From the NCBI RefSeq assembly GCF_042652345.1, contig NZ_JBHSJJ010000005.1, positions 124,001 through 188,000 on the forward strand: DNA of 64,000 nucleotides. The letters run 5' to 3'. Below the pieces are notes generated by a model. It saw only the letters and a list, made by a program, of their open reading frames with translations, had not been told where the DNA came from and searched no databases. Below, piece after piece: positions 43,601 through 53,295 of this stretch. Positions within the stretch are counted from its first letter, which is position 1, and the number at the start of each line of letters is the position of its first letter. The DNA is from Negadavirga shengliensis. Lineage in GTDB: Bacteria > Bacteroidota > Bacteroidia > Cytophagales > Cyclobacteriaceae. The translations under genes were made by a program, and so were the position numbers.

Positions 43601-44585
43601 AAAGACAGAAAACAAACCCGGAACTGGAATAGGCCTGCCTTTGTCAAGATCTTTGGCAGAGTTGCACAACGGAACCCTTGAACTGAAACTGCCGGAAGAC
43701 AACCTTAATACATTTGTCCTGAAGTTGCCCCTGCATCAGGATAAAGAGTATAAATTGTTTGATAAACTGGAAGCGGAAGCCATCAATATTAAACATGAGG
43801 AGAACTTTTCAGGGTCCAAAACGCCCATACTTATTGTGGAGGACAATGTGGAAATGCTGGAGTTCATTGCCAATGAATTAAGCGATGAATACCTTATTTT
43901 TAAGGCGGGTGATGGAAAAATCGCCTTAGAGATATTGAATGAAGAGATCATCCAACTCATTGTCTGCGACATTATGATGCCCAATTTGAATGGGATAGAA
44001 TTGTGTAAAACGGTCAAATCCACGATAGATTTCAGCCATATTCCCGTAATCCTTTTGACCGCTAAAAATAACCTGCAGGCAAAAATAGAAGGACTGGAAT
44101 CAGGGGCGGACGCCTATATGGAAAAGCCGTTTTCCATAGAACACCTCAGGGTGCAGTTAGCCAATCTCTTGACCAACAGAAACAAAATCAAAGACTTTTT
44201 CTCCACCTCTCCTTTGGCCCATATCAAAAGCATAGCCTATTCCAAAGCCGACGAGACTTTTCTGGAAGAGCTGAATGATGCCATCTACAAAAATATCGCG
44301 GACACGGATTTGAATGTCGAGCACTTGGCTGACATCATGAACATGAGCAGACCCACACTTTACAGGAAAATCAAGGCCATTTCAAACATGACGCCCAATG
44401 AATTGATCAATCTGGCGCGGTTAAAAAAGGCAGCCGAGCTCCTGGCAGAGGACAATTACAAAATATATGAAATAGCCAGTATTGTCGGCTACAATTCCCA
44501 AACCAGCTTCGGGAGAAATTTCCTGAAACAGTTTGGGATGAAGCCATCCGAATATGCCAGTTCGAAAAGAAAATTGATCAATTGA
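40608..44585 (+). CDS. Hybrid two-component system sensor-regulator (HTCS)
   Basis: A 1325-residue inner-membrane regulator. A signal peptide is followed by two-component-regulator beta-propeller repeats (about residues 25-680, recurring LWxGT motifs), a Y_Y_Y domain (about 690-770) and a transmembrane helix (about 777-797). The cytoplasmic part has a histidine kinase (FTNIAHEIRTPL, His near 829), an ATPase (GTGIGLPLSRSL), a receiver domain with Asp in VCDIMMPN (near 1120), and an AraC-type helix-turn-helix (about 1230-1320). HTCS proteins bind a glycan fragment in the periplasm and activate the adjacent PUL. The start is TTG at 40608, chosen because it restores the signal peptide (MRNKAIISLGLC). 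It lies divergent to susC. Confidence 0.95.
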   Translation: MRNKAIISLGLCMLLSLILKGQSYYFQHYQVEKGLSHNSVMATLQDKHGFLWFGTKDGLNRFDGYAFKIFRNEPDDPTSIGSNFILSLCENEGKLWVGTDKGLFSYDEVSETFSLLEETADSYVRNVNKDHAGNLWFIAGHTLCQYNQGNNLMKVYEQADFFKATSICTTEDGALWVSSSSGTINLYDRHKDSFVGYDLFDYSPPTSTNWIEKIYAAGQKSILVGTQSQGVKLFDTEKKEYKDIVSHDMDGSGLFVRDFVKDTDGEYWIATESGIYIYDEKKGIVDILRKSYNDPYSITDNAVYTLSIDEEGGIWAGTYFGGINYYPKQYTAFEKFFPKVGENSISGNAVREICQDKYGNLWIGTEDAGLNKFNPKEEKFENFRPSGNKGDISHYNVHGLLINGDELWVGTFHKGLDIMDINTGKVIRHYSIGTTSLNSDFIYSILQTPSKQIYLATSAGLYEYSDESDDFNLHPAFPESFHYTIILEDSHGVLWGGTYRDGVHFYDAKTSKKGSFRNRKGDKNSLSSDAINGIYEDSNNNLWFMTNDGLHQYDRERQHFVRYSTHNGFPSNVTYRMLEDDDRKLWVSTSKGLVHFDPITEEINVYTKAHGLLSDQLNYSSSFKDADGRMYFGTVKGLIRFDQNEFIQNNHVPPVYITGIQVHNQELPVGKEDSPLEQSITSTDKITLNYDQSSFSLDFAALSYATPEMTEYAYKMEGLDKDWTFLKTNRKVFFTELPPGEYIFKVKAPNSSGVWNESPRELKIEILPPIWASQKAYLLYVAVIILVLYYLLLSYHRRLEKKNKSQIELLENEKEKELYEAKIEFFTNIAHEIRTPLTLIKGPLEKVIKITKDIPEIHYNLGIMNKNTSRLLELADQLLDFRKTETKGFSLSFTHTDIKALVRETYLRFKPTAEQNGFDFRLQLPSDPIYAYVDREALTKILSNLFSNALKYGDNKVEICLPALEDTDQYFRIIIKNDGHLLMPEVREKIFTPFFRVPKTENKPGTGIGLPLSRSLAELHNGTLELKLPEDNLNTFVLKLPLHQDKEYKLFDKLEAEAINIKHEENFSGSKTPILIVEDNVEMLEFIANELSDEYLIFKAGDGKIALEILNEEIIQLIVCDIMMPNLNGIELCKTVKSTIDFSHIPVILLTAKNNLQAKIEGLESGADAYMEKPFSIEHLRVQLANLLTNRNKIKDFFSTSPLAHIKSIAYSKADETFLEELNDAIYKNIADTDLNVEHLADIMNMSRPTLYRKIKAISNMTPNELINLARLKKAAELLAEDNYKIYEIASIVGYNSQTSFGRNFLKQFGMKPSEYASSKRKLIN

Positions 44586-44660
44586 GCATCGGTCTTTTGT
44601 TTAATGAAAGTTTAGCAAAGGCGGACACACCGCCAAACCGAATCTTTGGCCGGTTAACCA

Positions 44661-45917
44661 TTATTTAGCCCGGGGACTCTCTTCGACAAGCGTTAAAATC
44701 TCTTTTATATAAACTTCTCCGGCCATTTCGCCCAAACTGGTTCTGGTGATGTATTCGTATCTTTTAAAACTGTCAAAGTCTATCTCGGTAAGCAGGTAGC
44801 CGAATGCGTCATTGCAAAGTCCCAGCAAAAACGGGTACGCTGTTTTCATTTTACGTTTCAAGTAGTAACCGATATTGGGCAATGCTTCTCCGGGAATGGT
44901 TACCATCTGGGCAGGTCCCAAATTAATCAGGTTCAACTGCGTGGGTACCGAATCGGTGCCGGACCTGGCGTGCTGAAGAGGAGAGTTTGTCAGGATGAAT
45001 TTCATCATTTCAGATTCCACAGGAAGCGCTATGGTCTTTGATGTGACATACACTTTGGCTTTTTCCAACACCGGTGCATCTTTGACGATACGGAGTGCCT
45101 CATCTGCCAGCAGGTTTCCAATACGCTGGCATTCCGCCCAATCATTGGCTTCCTGACCTTCCTCTCTGCGGTTATCTGCGGTCACCATACCTCCCAGAGC
45201 CCCGTTGACAAACATGGCCATTCCACCTGACTTTTCCTCGATTCTGCTGTATAGTGGTCCGCACAAATCCGGGCTGAGAATACCTCGGGATGAACCGATT
45301 ACCTCCGGATGAATGGCATAATTCACCAAGGTCAGGATGGTATTCGTTGTATCTTGTTTCGACACTGCCTGGATCACGCCACACCTGGGGTCATACAACA
45401 TTGGAGCATAGTAATTATAGGCGATTTTCCCCTGTGTTTTCCCCATGGCCACTTTCAAAGCCGCTGGCTGGAGACTTCCCAATGCTTCGTTTACCGCATC
45501 AGCAATTTGCTTCACACACCAGTCGAGATATTCCAGATCCGCCTTGTGGTTTCCCTTTTCATCTGTAAATGCATAGGCATCCGGCGCACTGTGTGTATGC
45601 GTGGCGGCAATCAGCACATTCTCGGGCTTGATACCTTTGATGAGTTGCCTGGACCGGTTTCCCAGCGCCGCCGGCCAGCCAAGGTTATCCACGACCACTA
45701 TGGCTACCCTTTCGTCACCTTCTTCAAATACAGCGGCCCTGGCAAACAAATCACCCTTTTTTTCCAGACTTTCCTTAGGTATGCCTACCCCACCTGAAAC
45801 CGGCAGCAAGGGCTCAGGCGTGATCACCCGGTAGGCCACCCCTACTTTTAAATCCTGCGGTAATCCGGGGTTTATAAAAACCAACAAACAAACAATCGTG
45901 ACAACAATCTTTTTCAT
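44661..45917 (-). CDS. Neutral-ceramidase-like secreted hydrolase
   Basis: A 418-residue exported protein. The start at 45917 (MKKIVVTIVCLLVFINPGLPQ) gives a signal peptide; a longer frame adds 49 residues unlike one. Metal-ligand motifs of neutral/alkaline non-lysosomal ceramidases are seen: ATHTHSAPD with His107 and His109, and NYAIHPE with His203. The full family is about 650-750 residues; the C-terminal domain is absent or short, so substrate range may differ. Ceramidases cleave the N-acyl bond of ceramide, but the short family members in Bacteroidota are uncharacterised. It follows a SusC/SusD pair with 85 bp between its start and the end of susD, so it is probably in the same unit. It converges on the HTCS gene. 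Confidence 0.8.
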   Translation of the reverse strand: MKKIVVTIVCLLVFINPGLPQDLKVGVAYRVITPEPLLPVSGGVGIPKESLEKKGDLFARAAVFEEGDERVAIVVVDNLGWPAALGNRSRQLIKGIKPENVLIAATHTHSAPDAYAFTDEKGNHKADLEYLDWCVKQIADAVNEALGSLQPAALKVAMGKTQGKIAYNYYAPMLYDPRCGVIQAVSKQDTTNTILTLVNYAIHPEVIGSSRGILSPDLCGPLYSRIEEKSGGMAMFVNGALGGMVTADNRREEGQEANDWAECQRIGNLLADEALRIVKDAPVLEKAKVYVTSKTIALPVESEMMKFILTNSPLQHARSGTDSVPTQLNLINLGPAQMVTIPGEALPNIGYYLKRKMKTAYPFLLGLCNDAFGYLLTEIDFDSFKRYEYITRTSLGEMAGEVYIKEILTLVEESPRAK

Positions 45918-46002
45918 GGATATTCCTGTTTTGGGACAACAATTAGTGAAAAGCAACAGGAAGGGCAGCATTCTACCGCCCTTCCTGTTTCCTGTATTTA
46001 TC

Positions 46003-47661
46003 CTACCAAGGTTTTCCGGTGCCCTGGATGACCCAGGGCTTGGACCAGGCGCTGTTCTGACCATCCACTTCGGAATGGCTGGTCTGCTCCAGACGGGCCA
46101 TAGCTGCTTCTGTATTGGCTGCGTTCAGGTTTCTTTCGTCTATCATGTAATAATATCTCACCGGAAGCACCGATCGGATGGCAAACGGCCCGGCTTTCAG
46201 CTCGGGATAGCCGGTCCGTCTGAAATCAAACCATGCCTCAGCAGCCGCCGTCCAAGAGGCGATCCATTTTTGTTCTATGAGCTGTCTTAAAGTCCCGTCA
46301 AACACTACCAGCTCCTCTTGCATATAAGCAGGATAGTGATCTGCCAATCCCCAAGTAGTGAAAGATGCCTTAATGGCTTCATTATAATAAGCCTCCGCGG
46401 TGTTGCCCACGGACCATCCGTTTAGTGCGGCTTCAGCAAGTATAAAATTCACCTCTGAAGCAGAAATGATCCTGGCCCTGAGCAAGGGGCCGTTGGCTTC
46501 CCGATAAATGTCATTTACCCAGGAAACATGGGGATTAAATGAGGCTTGGTTGGCATCGGGACTCATATTGTATACCTGGGGTCCGGGTATTCCCGGAGGT
46601 ATCCCTACATAGTCTTCATTCTGGCTGATGTCATTGATATTGATATTTCTTTCTTCCAGAATGTCCGGTGAAAGCAACCTTCTGTTGTTTTCGATCCGAT
46701 CAGTTCCAGGCGGCAAATCCCCGTCCACCACCAAAGGTATCTGCACCCTGTTGGCCCACACGCCCAGCCGGGGATCATTTTTTGCCCTCATGGCCTCTAC
46801 GAGGGTTTCGCACATTTTTATCCGTCTATAATTGCTTTGGCTGGCGTCATAGCGCGTGTTTTGAGGCCAGCTGGTGTCGTTGCTTATACCGGCAAAGCCC
46901 ATGGTGGCATCATCTCCTGGACTGTTTATGATGGGATATTGCTCAGGGTTGGCCAAGATGGTTTCAATCCCCTGTTTCGCAAAATCTGGAAGCTTGGCGG
47001 AAACCCGCATATAATAGCGCAGTTTCAAGGAATTCGCCATTTTTCGCCATTTAGAAGGATCTCCGTTATAATAGACATCCGGGCCTTCTATCGTGCTGTT
47101 GTATTCCGTTTTGGGCCTGGAAAGCAATTGATTGGCGCGCTCCAGATCCTCTATTACTCCACGATAAATATCCTCCTGCGAATCAAATATCGGAAAGGTA
47201 CCTTCGGGCGTACCTTCCGCTCCCTGCAAAGCCCGGGAGTAAGGGGCATCACCCCATAAATCCGCAATCAGACCAAACATCAGGGACTTCATCACCAAAG
47301 TCACGCCCTGATGTAATTCCTGATCCAGTTCAACCGCCCTTTGGTAAACATATTGGTTGTTTCTTAAGATCGCATAGTATCCTGCCCAGCTGTTGTTTCT
47401 GTTCCAGTCATACAGGTTATGTCCACCGGCCCATCCATCTTTTTGGGTGTGCTGCATCACGCCGGCAATATCCTGATAGCCCAGGTTCACAATGGTTTTT
47501 CCTGCTTCTGTCAGTACCGTTGAAAGCACCAAATTGGGATTGGCGGTTTCGGGATCGGCCTCGTTTGGGTTAACATTCATTTCCATCAGGGCATCCTGAC
47601 AGGAGAACATCCCCACCGTAACAAGGCTTAGTATCAGTGAATATATTTTCATAGTCTTCAT
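46003..47661 (-). CDS. SusD/RagB family lipoprotein, second pair
   Basis: A 552-residue SusD-like lipoprotein of the SusD_2-type group. The start at 47661 (MKTMKIYSLILSLVTVGMFSCQDAL) places a lipobox Cys at 21; an in-frame extension to 47709 lacks a signal. Sequence near NVNPNEADPETANPNLVLSTVL and the C-terminal WFDFRRTGYPEL are typical of the group. It pairs with the SusC gene upstream, with a 34-bp gap. The second SusCD system is unlike the first pair in sequence, so it presumably handles another ligand. Confidence 0.9.
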   Translation of the reverse strand: MKTMKIYSLILSLVTVGMFSCQDALMEMNVNPNEADPETANPNLVLSTVLTEAGKTIVNLGYQDIAGVMQHTQKDGWAGGHNLYDWNRNNSWAGYYAILRNNQYVYQRAVELDQELHQGVTLVMKSLMFGLIADLWGDAPYSRALQGAEGTPEGTFPIFDSQEDIYRGVIEDLERANQLLSRPKTEYNSTIEGPDVYYNGDPSKWRKMANSLKLRYYMRVSAKLPDFAKQGIETILANPEQYPIINSPGDDATMGFAGISNDTSWPQNTRYDASQSNYRRIKMCETLVEAMRAKNDPRLGVWANRVQIPLVVDGDLPPGTDRIENNRRLLSPDILEERNININDISQNEDYVGIPPGIPGPQVYNMSPDANQASFNPHVSWVNDIYREANGPLLRARIISASEVNFILAEAALNGWSVGNTAEAYYNEAIKASFTTWGLADHYPAYMQEELVVFDGTLRQLIEQKWIASWTAAAEAWFDFRRTGYPELKAGPFAIRSVLPVRYYYMIDERNLNAANTEAAMARLEQTSHSEVDGQNSAWSKPWVIQGTGKPW

Positions 47662-47695
47662 TTTCTGTCCTGTTTTATTTCCAAAACATTGGTTG

Positions 47696-50600
47696 TTAGA
47701 ATGTGGCATTCACTTTAAAACCTATCGGCATCACCCACGGCATTACATTCCACCGTTCTATACCTTGCTTAAACTGGGTACCTGCCTCTACACCCGCCTG
47801 AGGCTGGAATGCCATCTCCGGATCTACATTGATTTTGGCAGCCGTCCACAGGATTATATTTCTGCTGTAGACCGAAAAATTCAGGTTTTGCATTTTTAAG
47901 CTGCTGGCAAATCGCCTGGGAAGATCATATCCCAAGGAAATCTCCCTCAGTTTGACGAATGAAGCATCATACAGAAAGGCCCTGGCGAAACTCCATGCCG
48001 TGCTGCCTGCATAGGGAAGCGTGAGTGTGCCGCCAGGCTGCCCGATATTTTCCCCGAGGTTCTCAGCAAATTCGGTAGGGTTGCCTTCAGCGTCAAATGC
48101 GGTGGCATAAACTCCCGGAATGAACACGCCGCCGTAGGGCAGGGTATAAGGTCCATAAGTGAAAGGATACCCCCCATATTCAGGCGTGGGACCACCTACC
48201 AACGGGAAATTGTTGCCATTGATCAGGATCATATTGTCCTTATTCGCGATCAAGTAATCCCGCAGCTCCCTGCCTTCCATTTCTCCCGGATTAATCAACT
48301 TGTCCAAAAATAATTGGGAACGGCCGTTTTCCTCCCCAAACCTGTATGATTGCGAAACAAACTGGCCTCCATTCCGCCAGTCAAAGGTCATGTTCAGATG
48401 GAAATTCTTATAAGAAAGGGAAGTCTGCATGCCCATGATGAACCTGGGATTGAAATTCCCGATCTTGTTTCTGCTGTTCACCGCGTCGATGTCTTGCCAT
48501 TTTCCATTTTGGTCAAGGATGGGAAACCCGTAATAAGGAGATTCGGGATCTTTCACAGTCACTACCTCTGCATCATAAATATCGCCTATTTCTTCTCCCA
48601 CATAAGTCCACGCACCGCCCCGGGCATCTGTCCACAGCGTATAATAAGGCAGGTCATCTGCCAATTCCAGAATTCTCGTCCTGTTCCTGGTAAGGTTAAA
48701 ATTCATGTTCCACCGCCAGTTTCTGGATTCCACTACATTTGCTCCCAGGGTAAGTTCAATGCCCCGGCTTTCCAACAGACCTGCGTTGATGTTCTTGGCG
48801 GTATAACCTGTAGAAGGAGGTATGCCCGTACTGAAGATTTGGTTTCTGTTCTGCATCATGTAATAGGTGCCACTGAAACGGACTCTATTGTTAAATAAAT
48901 GCAGGTCCAACCCGCCTTCGTAAGAAGTAGCGATCTCCGGCTTAAGCGTGGGATTCAACAGGGTGCCGGGAAGGGTGAGCCTAGGCACGTTCCCCCATGC
49001 GCCCGCATTGGCAAGTGCAGCGATCAACTGGTAAGGCTCAGCATCATTGCCCACCGAAGCATACCCTCCCCTTAGCTTTACAAGGCTGAATTGGGTAGGC
49101 AAGTCGATCATCTGATCTACCAGTAAGCTGACCGACGCTGATGGATAAAAATAGGGCTCCGCTCCCGGCAAAGTACTGGCCCAGTCTGTTCTGGCTGTCA
49201 GGTCGACAAAAAGCATGTTTTTAAAACCCAAATTTGCCAGGCCGTACAAACTATGAATGCCTCTTTCAAAACGGTGATTGAAATAATCAATATTATCCGG
49301 CGCTATATTCTGAACCGTGTATACCCCTGGAGTGATGAGTCCTGCTCCGGGTTTGGATGCGGTCCGCATATTTTTTCCGTTCTGATAACGGATATTGCCG
49401 CCTCCGGACACATTCAGGCTAAGATCCCCGATGTCCTTGCTGTAGCTTGCCAAAAAATCCGCATTGCTTTCAAATCCATGCAGGTTGACAATGCCATAGG
49501 CGCCTTCGGGTTCCAGGCTGTAGCTTCTGCCTATTTTGCTTTCCCTCGACTCATGATATGCGTCTAACGCATACCGGGCAAAAAAAGTAAAGCTGGGAGA
49601 GATTTGCCAATCCGCTTTGATGTTGCCGAATATCCGGTCCCTAACGAAGCTGTTGTTTACCTCATAAGCCAAAAAGTAAGGGTTATTGTAAACTCTCGTC
49701 GGCTGGTTCGCATCGACGGTTTTTTGCTCTAATCCTTCCTGACCGGGGAGCCAATAATCCCTCATGTCCAAAATATCGACATGAGGTGAGGTGTTGTAGG
49801 CCCATTGCAAAGGGTTAGCACCCCTTTCACCCGCAGGACGGTTGTTAGAGTTGTTCCTGCTTACATCCACATTCGTGCTCAAGCTGAGCTTTTCATTCAT
49901 TTTCACCGAGGAATTAAAATTCAAGGTATTTCTGAAAAGATCAGAATTGGGTATGATTCCTCTATTCTGCATATTGGAATAGGAAATCCTGTAATTCATC
50001 ATGTTGGAACTGTTGGAAACGGAAAACCCGTTTGACGTGGTAATTCCCGTCTGCACAAAATTCTGAATGTTGTTGGGATAAGAAACAAGCTCCGTGGGAA
50101 TTGGCCTGCCGTTTTCATCCAATGGGCTATTCCATTGGACCGCATGATACCCCTTATCCAACTCCGCGCCAAAGGCTGCATTGATATTTTCCTGCACCAA
50201 TGCGCCGAAGGGATTGGAAAGGGGTGTCCCGCTAATGTCTGGCGGGATGGCCGAAAACTGGCCGGATCCAAATTTGGAATGCCATTTTAAGTACTTGAAG
50301 GGAACATCAAATACGGTATTGGAAGTCACGGTCACGGTCATCCTGTCCGCTTGTCCGCTTTTGGTGGTGATCAGCACCACCCCGTTCCCGGCCCGCGAAC
50401 CGTACAATGCCGCCGCACTCGGTCCTTTCAGGATCGTCACACTGGCGATGTCGTCAGGATTAAGTCCGGAGATGGCATTGCCATAGTCGACCCTGTTATC
50501 ATTGCCGATGGAGGTCACATTGTTCAGCGTGTTGGCTATAGGCACGCCGTCTACCACAAATAGGGGTTGATTGTCTGAGCTCAAGGAAGTGGCGCCCCTG

Positions 50601-51127
50601 ATCACCATGCTGACCGATGAGCCCGTGCCACCGGTCGTACTGATGGTAGCCCCCGCTACTTTTCCAGACATGGCATTGAGGAAACTTTCCTGGGCCACCC
50701 GCGTCATTTCCTCTCCACCTACCCGCTCAATGGAGTAGCCAAGAGAGATTTCCTCTCGCTTGATACCCAATGCCGTAACCACCACCTCTCCCAAAGCCGA
50801 TTCATCAGGCATCATCTCCAGGTTGATCACTGACCGGGCCCCTACTTGTTCTTCTACGGACTCAAAGCCTATATAAGAAAATATAAGCACGGCCTCATTG
50901 TCTGGAACATCCAGGGAAAAATCCCCATAGGCATCGGTAGCTGTCCCCGTTTGGGTTCCTTTGATCAATACATTGACTCCGGGTATCCCAAACCCGTCTT
51001 CTTTTGAAGTAACTTTTCCCGTGACCCTCCGTGCCTGCGCCATGGCGTCAGGAATGCACGTAGCCAGCAATACAGCCAGCGTACCCAGGAGGAGACACTT
51101 TTTAACTGAAGTAAAACATTGCCCCAT
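47696..51127 (-). CDS. SusC/RagA family TonB-dependent transporter, second pair
   Basis: A 1143-residue protein. The signal peptide (LLGTLAVLLATCIPDAMAQ) is followed by a CarboxypepD_reg-like domain with VTSKEDGFGIPGVNVLIKG, the TonB-box region EVVVTALGIKREE, a plug with SMVIRGATSLSSDNQPLFVVDG, and a beta-barrel. The barrel is longer than in the first SusC. It forms an operon with the SusD-like gene and the ceramidase-like gene. The 490-bp region before the start (51128-51618) holds no gene and no promoter I can identify with confidence. Confidence 0.95.
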   Translation of the reverse strand: MGQCFTSVKKCLLLGTLAVLLATCIPDAMAQARRVTGKVTSKEDGFGIPGVNVLIKGTQTGTATDAYGDFSLDVPDNEAVLIFSYIGFESVEEQVGARSVINLEMMPDESALGEVVVTALGIKREEISLGYSIERVGGEEMTRVAQESFLNAMSGKVAGATISTTGGTGSSVSMVIRGATSLSSDNQPLFVVDGVPIANTLNNVTSIGNDNRVDYGNAISGLNPDDIASVTILKGPSAAALYGSRAGNGVVLITTKSGQADRMTVTVTSNTVFDVPFKYLKWHSKFGSGQFSAIPPDISGTPLSNPFGALVQENINAAFGAELDKGYHAVQWNSPLDENGRPIPTELVSYPNNIQNFVQTGITTSNGFSVSNSSNMMNYRISYSNMQNRGIIPNSDLFRNTLNFNSSVKMNEKLSLSTNVDVSRNNSNNRPAGERGANPLQWAYNTSPHVDILDMRDYWLPGQEGLEQKTVDANQPTRVYNNPYFLAYEVNNSFVRDRIFGNIKADWQISPSFTFFARYALDAYHESRESKIGRSYSLEPEGAYGIVNLHGFESNADFLASYSKDIGDLSLNVSGGGNIRYQNGKNMRTASKPGAGLITPGVYTVQNIAPDNIDYFNHRFERGIHSLYGLANLGFKNMLFVDLTARTDWASTLPGAEPYFYPSASVSLLVDQMIDLPTQFSLVKLRGGYASVGNDAEPYQLIAALANAGAWGNVPRLTLPGTLLNPTLKPEIATSYEGGLDLHLFNNRVRFSGTYYMMQNRNQIFSTGIPPSTGYTAKNINAGLLESRGIELTLGANVVESRNWRWNMNFNLTRNRTRILELADDLPYYTLWTDARGGAWTYVGEEIGDIYDAEVVTVKDPESPYYGFPILDQNGKWQDIDAVNSRNKIGNFNPRFIMGMQTSLSYKNFHLNMTFDWRNGGQFVSQSYRFGEENGRSQLFLDKLINPGEMEGRELRDYLIANKDNMILINGNNFPLVGGPTPEYGGYPFTYGPYTLPYGGVFIPGVYATAFDAEGNPTEFAENLGENIGQPGGTLTLPYAGSTAWSFARAFLYDASFVKLREISLGYDLPRRFASSLKMQNLNFSVYSRNIILWTAAKINVDPEMAFQPQAGVEAGTQFKQGIERWNVMPWVMPIGFKVNATF

Positions 51128-51618
51128 AAGATTGTTTTTATCGTTTAAACGTAACTATCTTATATACTTTAGTTTATTAAAAACATACTATTAAAGGAAA
51201 ATTTAAATTTCGCTTACTCGGATAAAAACATTATAAGATACCGAATCAGTATATCGCGTAAATTACTATTCTGTTGAAAAAATATTAACAAAACCATGTT
51301 CTGATAAGAAAATGTAGCTTATGCTATCCCTCTATCTGATTATTTCAAGCGTTATTTTGAGGTAATGGGTAATGAAAATGATGACCTTGGTTTCGATTAA
51401 GGTTACTGCATATGATCTTCAATTCCTATGGGGATTTTGTCATGGTTTTTGCTTGGTTCCCGCAAAAACTAATGTCAAAATCCTGTAAAATCCCACCCAC
51501 AGGCATCGGGGTCTTCCCTCCCCGGGTACCCTAGTTCCACCCGCGCGGGTCTTCCTACTGTTTAAAACCTTGGATAATCAGAAGCTCAGGTTGATAGGAA
51601 AGAGACAAAAAGTGGCGG

Positions 51619-52701
51619 TTATCTCAGCCCTAATTTATTTTTAATGTTGTCGATAGGACGCAAATATTTTTTGAGACCGGATCCTGGGGTGAAACGGTAG
51701 ACAAAATTCAACCGGTAATTGCCGGTCATCATGGAGGTTCGGTACCCGGAAGCATCCGGAAAATTCACTTGATTATAGACATAATTGGCATTGACGGACC
51801 ACCGGTCTGAGTTATACCCGGCAAAGCCCCGCAAAAAATAATTGGGGCTCACTCCCCATTGTGTCCGCGTATTTTGACTGTCATCCCTCACTTCAGAGAA
51901 GCCCACGGACAGATTGGAGGACGCGGAGACCGTTATAAAAAAATGCTTCATGATCACCAAGGTATAGGCGTAGCCCAGATTGGGACCAAATTCAAAAAAA
52001 CGCACGCTTTCTACGTTGGCTTGCCCCTCGACCAAAGATGAGGAGGGGATAAAGCCCCCTTCTTCGTCTTTTCCCTCACCGCCATATATTTCAAAACCTG
52101 CCAATAGGGAGCCTGCCGATTTTTTTTGCCACTCGTTTTGTAAAAAAGCCGCTCTGTAGGAAAACTTTTCATGGTTAAAAAGGTACTGTACAGAAGTCCC
52201 TATTTTACGGACCCTCATATCAGGGTTCAGGTAGGTTCCTGCCATATCGAGGTCTTCCGGCTTACCCTGATGGATGTAATATCCCCGATAAAACTGTCCG
52301 AAAAAATCGATAACCCATTTTTTGGGGTAAACATGTGCCTGGAGGTCCAGGTAGTTGGTTTCTCCCCGACCCCTGTCCGGGTTAAGGAAACCAAACCCAT
52401 ACGCCAAATTCAAAGTAAGATTGCTGTAGGTGGCACCAACCCCCATGTTCAGGGTTGAATTGGGCATAAACAACAGGTTCAACCCGGATGATTTGTCCTG
52501 AAATCTCATTCCGGTGTATTTTCTGGAAAAGTAATACCTGCCGGTTAATTGGTCCGGAAATTCCTGATAATAGACCGTGCTGTCCAAATTTCCCTGTGCT
52601 CTTGCCATAATTTGTGCAGAAAAAAATAATGCTATGCATAAACAAAACCTTAAAAACATGCTGTATAATCTAAAGCCCTGTGCGAGTATACGATATGGCA
52701 T
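51619..52701 (-). CDS. DUF4421 outer-membrane-like protein
   Basis: A 360-residue exported protein. The N-terminal part has a signal peptide (ALFFSAQIMARAQ), and the mature part is beta-rich with aromatic-Gly repeats, as in DUF4421 proteins of Bacteroidota (TGRYYFSRKYTGMRFQD, FMPNSTLNMGVGATYSNLTLNL, FFGQFYRGYY). It probably forms an outer-membrane beta-barrel; function is unknown. Starts at 52701 (MPYRILAQ) and 52659 (MFLRFCLC) are both possible; a longer frame to 52824 would add an extra hydrophobic region. The AT-rich gap 52702-53295 lies upstream. Confidence 0.75.
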   Translation of the reverse strand: MPYRILAQGFRLYSMFLRFCLCIALFFSAQIMARAQGNLDSTVYYQEFPDQLTGRYYFSRKYTGMRFQDKSSGLNLLFMPNSTLNMGVGATYSNLTLNLAYGFGFLNPDRGRGETNYLDLQAHVYPKKWVIDFFGQFYRGYYIHQGKPEDLDMAGTYLNPDMRVRKIGTSVQYLFNHEKFSYRAAFLQNEWQKKSAGSLLAGFEIYGGEGKDEEGGFIPSSSLVEGQANVESVRFFEFGPNLGYAYTLVIMKHFFITVSASSNLSVGFSEVRDDSQNTRTQWGVSPNYFLRGFAGYNSDRWSVNANYVYNQVNFPDASGYRTSMMTGNYRLNFVYRFTPGSGLKKYLRPIDNIKNKLGLR

Positions 52702-52824
52702 AAGAAAGTTTAAGTAAGTATCTGAGAAATAAAAGGAGGTTAGTAAAAATGATTTCGAAATAACCTCCATTATACTCATGAGAAAAAGATAAAGCAGAAA
52801 AAGTTGCTTAATCACCCGCAACAA

Positions 52825-53295
52825 ATGTAAGCATTTTTAAGATAAATATACAAAATATTTATCTCGGTATCTTTCGATAAATTAGTGAAATAATCCCAAT
52901 CTTTTATTTCCTACTATAGCTTAAAAAAATGAACTAAATTTCTTCAAAAATAAAAATTATAAAATATTATCCATTTCACTGAAAATTTTAATTTCTGTTT
53001 CAAAAAAGAATATGTAGAATAATTTTATATAATTAACCATTATTTTATAAAATTATTCTATTTCGAAAACTGCTTTAAAATATTATTTAAATCAATTAAC
53101 GAATTAGTAATACAAAGAAAATATTCTTATAATGTAAGGCGTTAACTTTTATAGAATAAGCATAAAATAATTTTTTATTAAAATATTCATATGAATACAA
53201 ACTCGTTGATGAAGTGTTTCAAGTAATGGCGAAAAAAATATATCCGTAGCAAAAATAAAATTAATTTTACCGGGGAAATTTTTGAATAACGACCC
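52825..53295. other. Gene-free, extremely AT-rich stretch
   Basis: About 470 bp between the divergent DUF4421 and glycosyltransferase genes, almost entirely A and T across 52830-53180, with many short A- and T-tracts. No reading frame of more than a few dozen codons resembles a gene. It probably contains both divergent promoters, but none could be singled out. Confidence 0.6.

Noticed and set aside
44620..44634. GGCGG-acaca-CCGCC hairpin between the HTCS and ceramidase-like genes as a terminator
   Set aside because: The stem is only 5 bp and no T-run follows on either strand.
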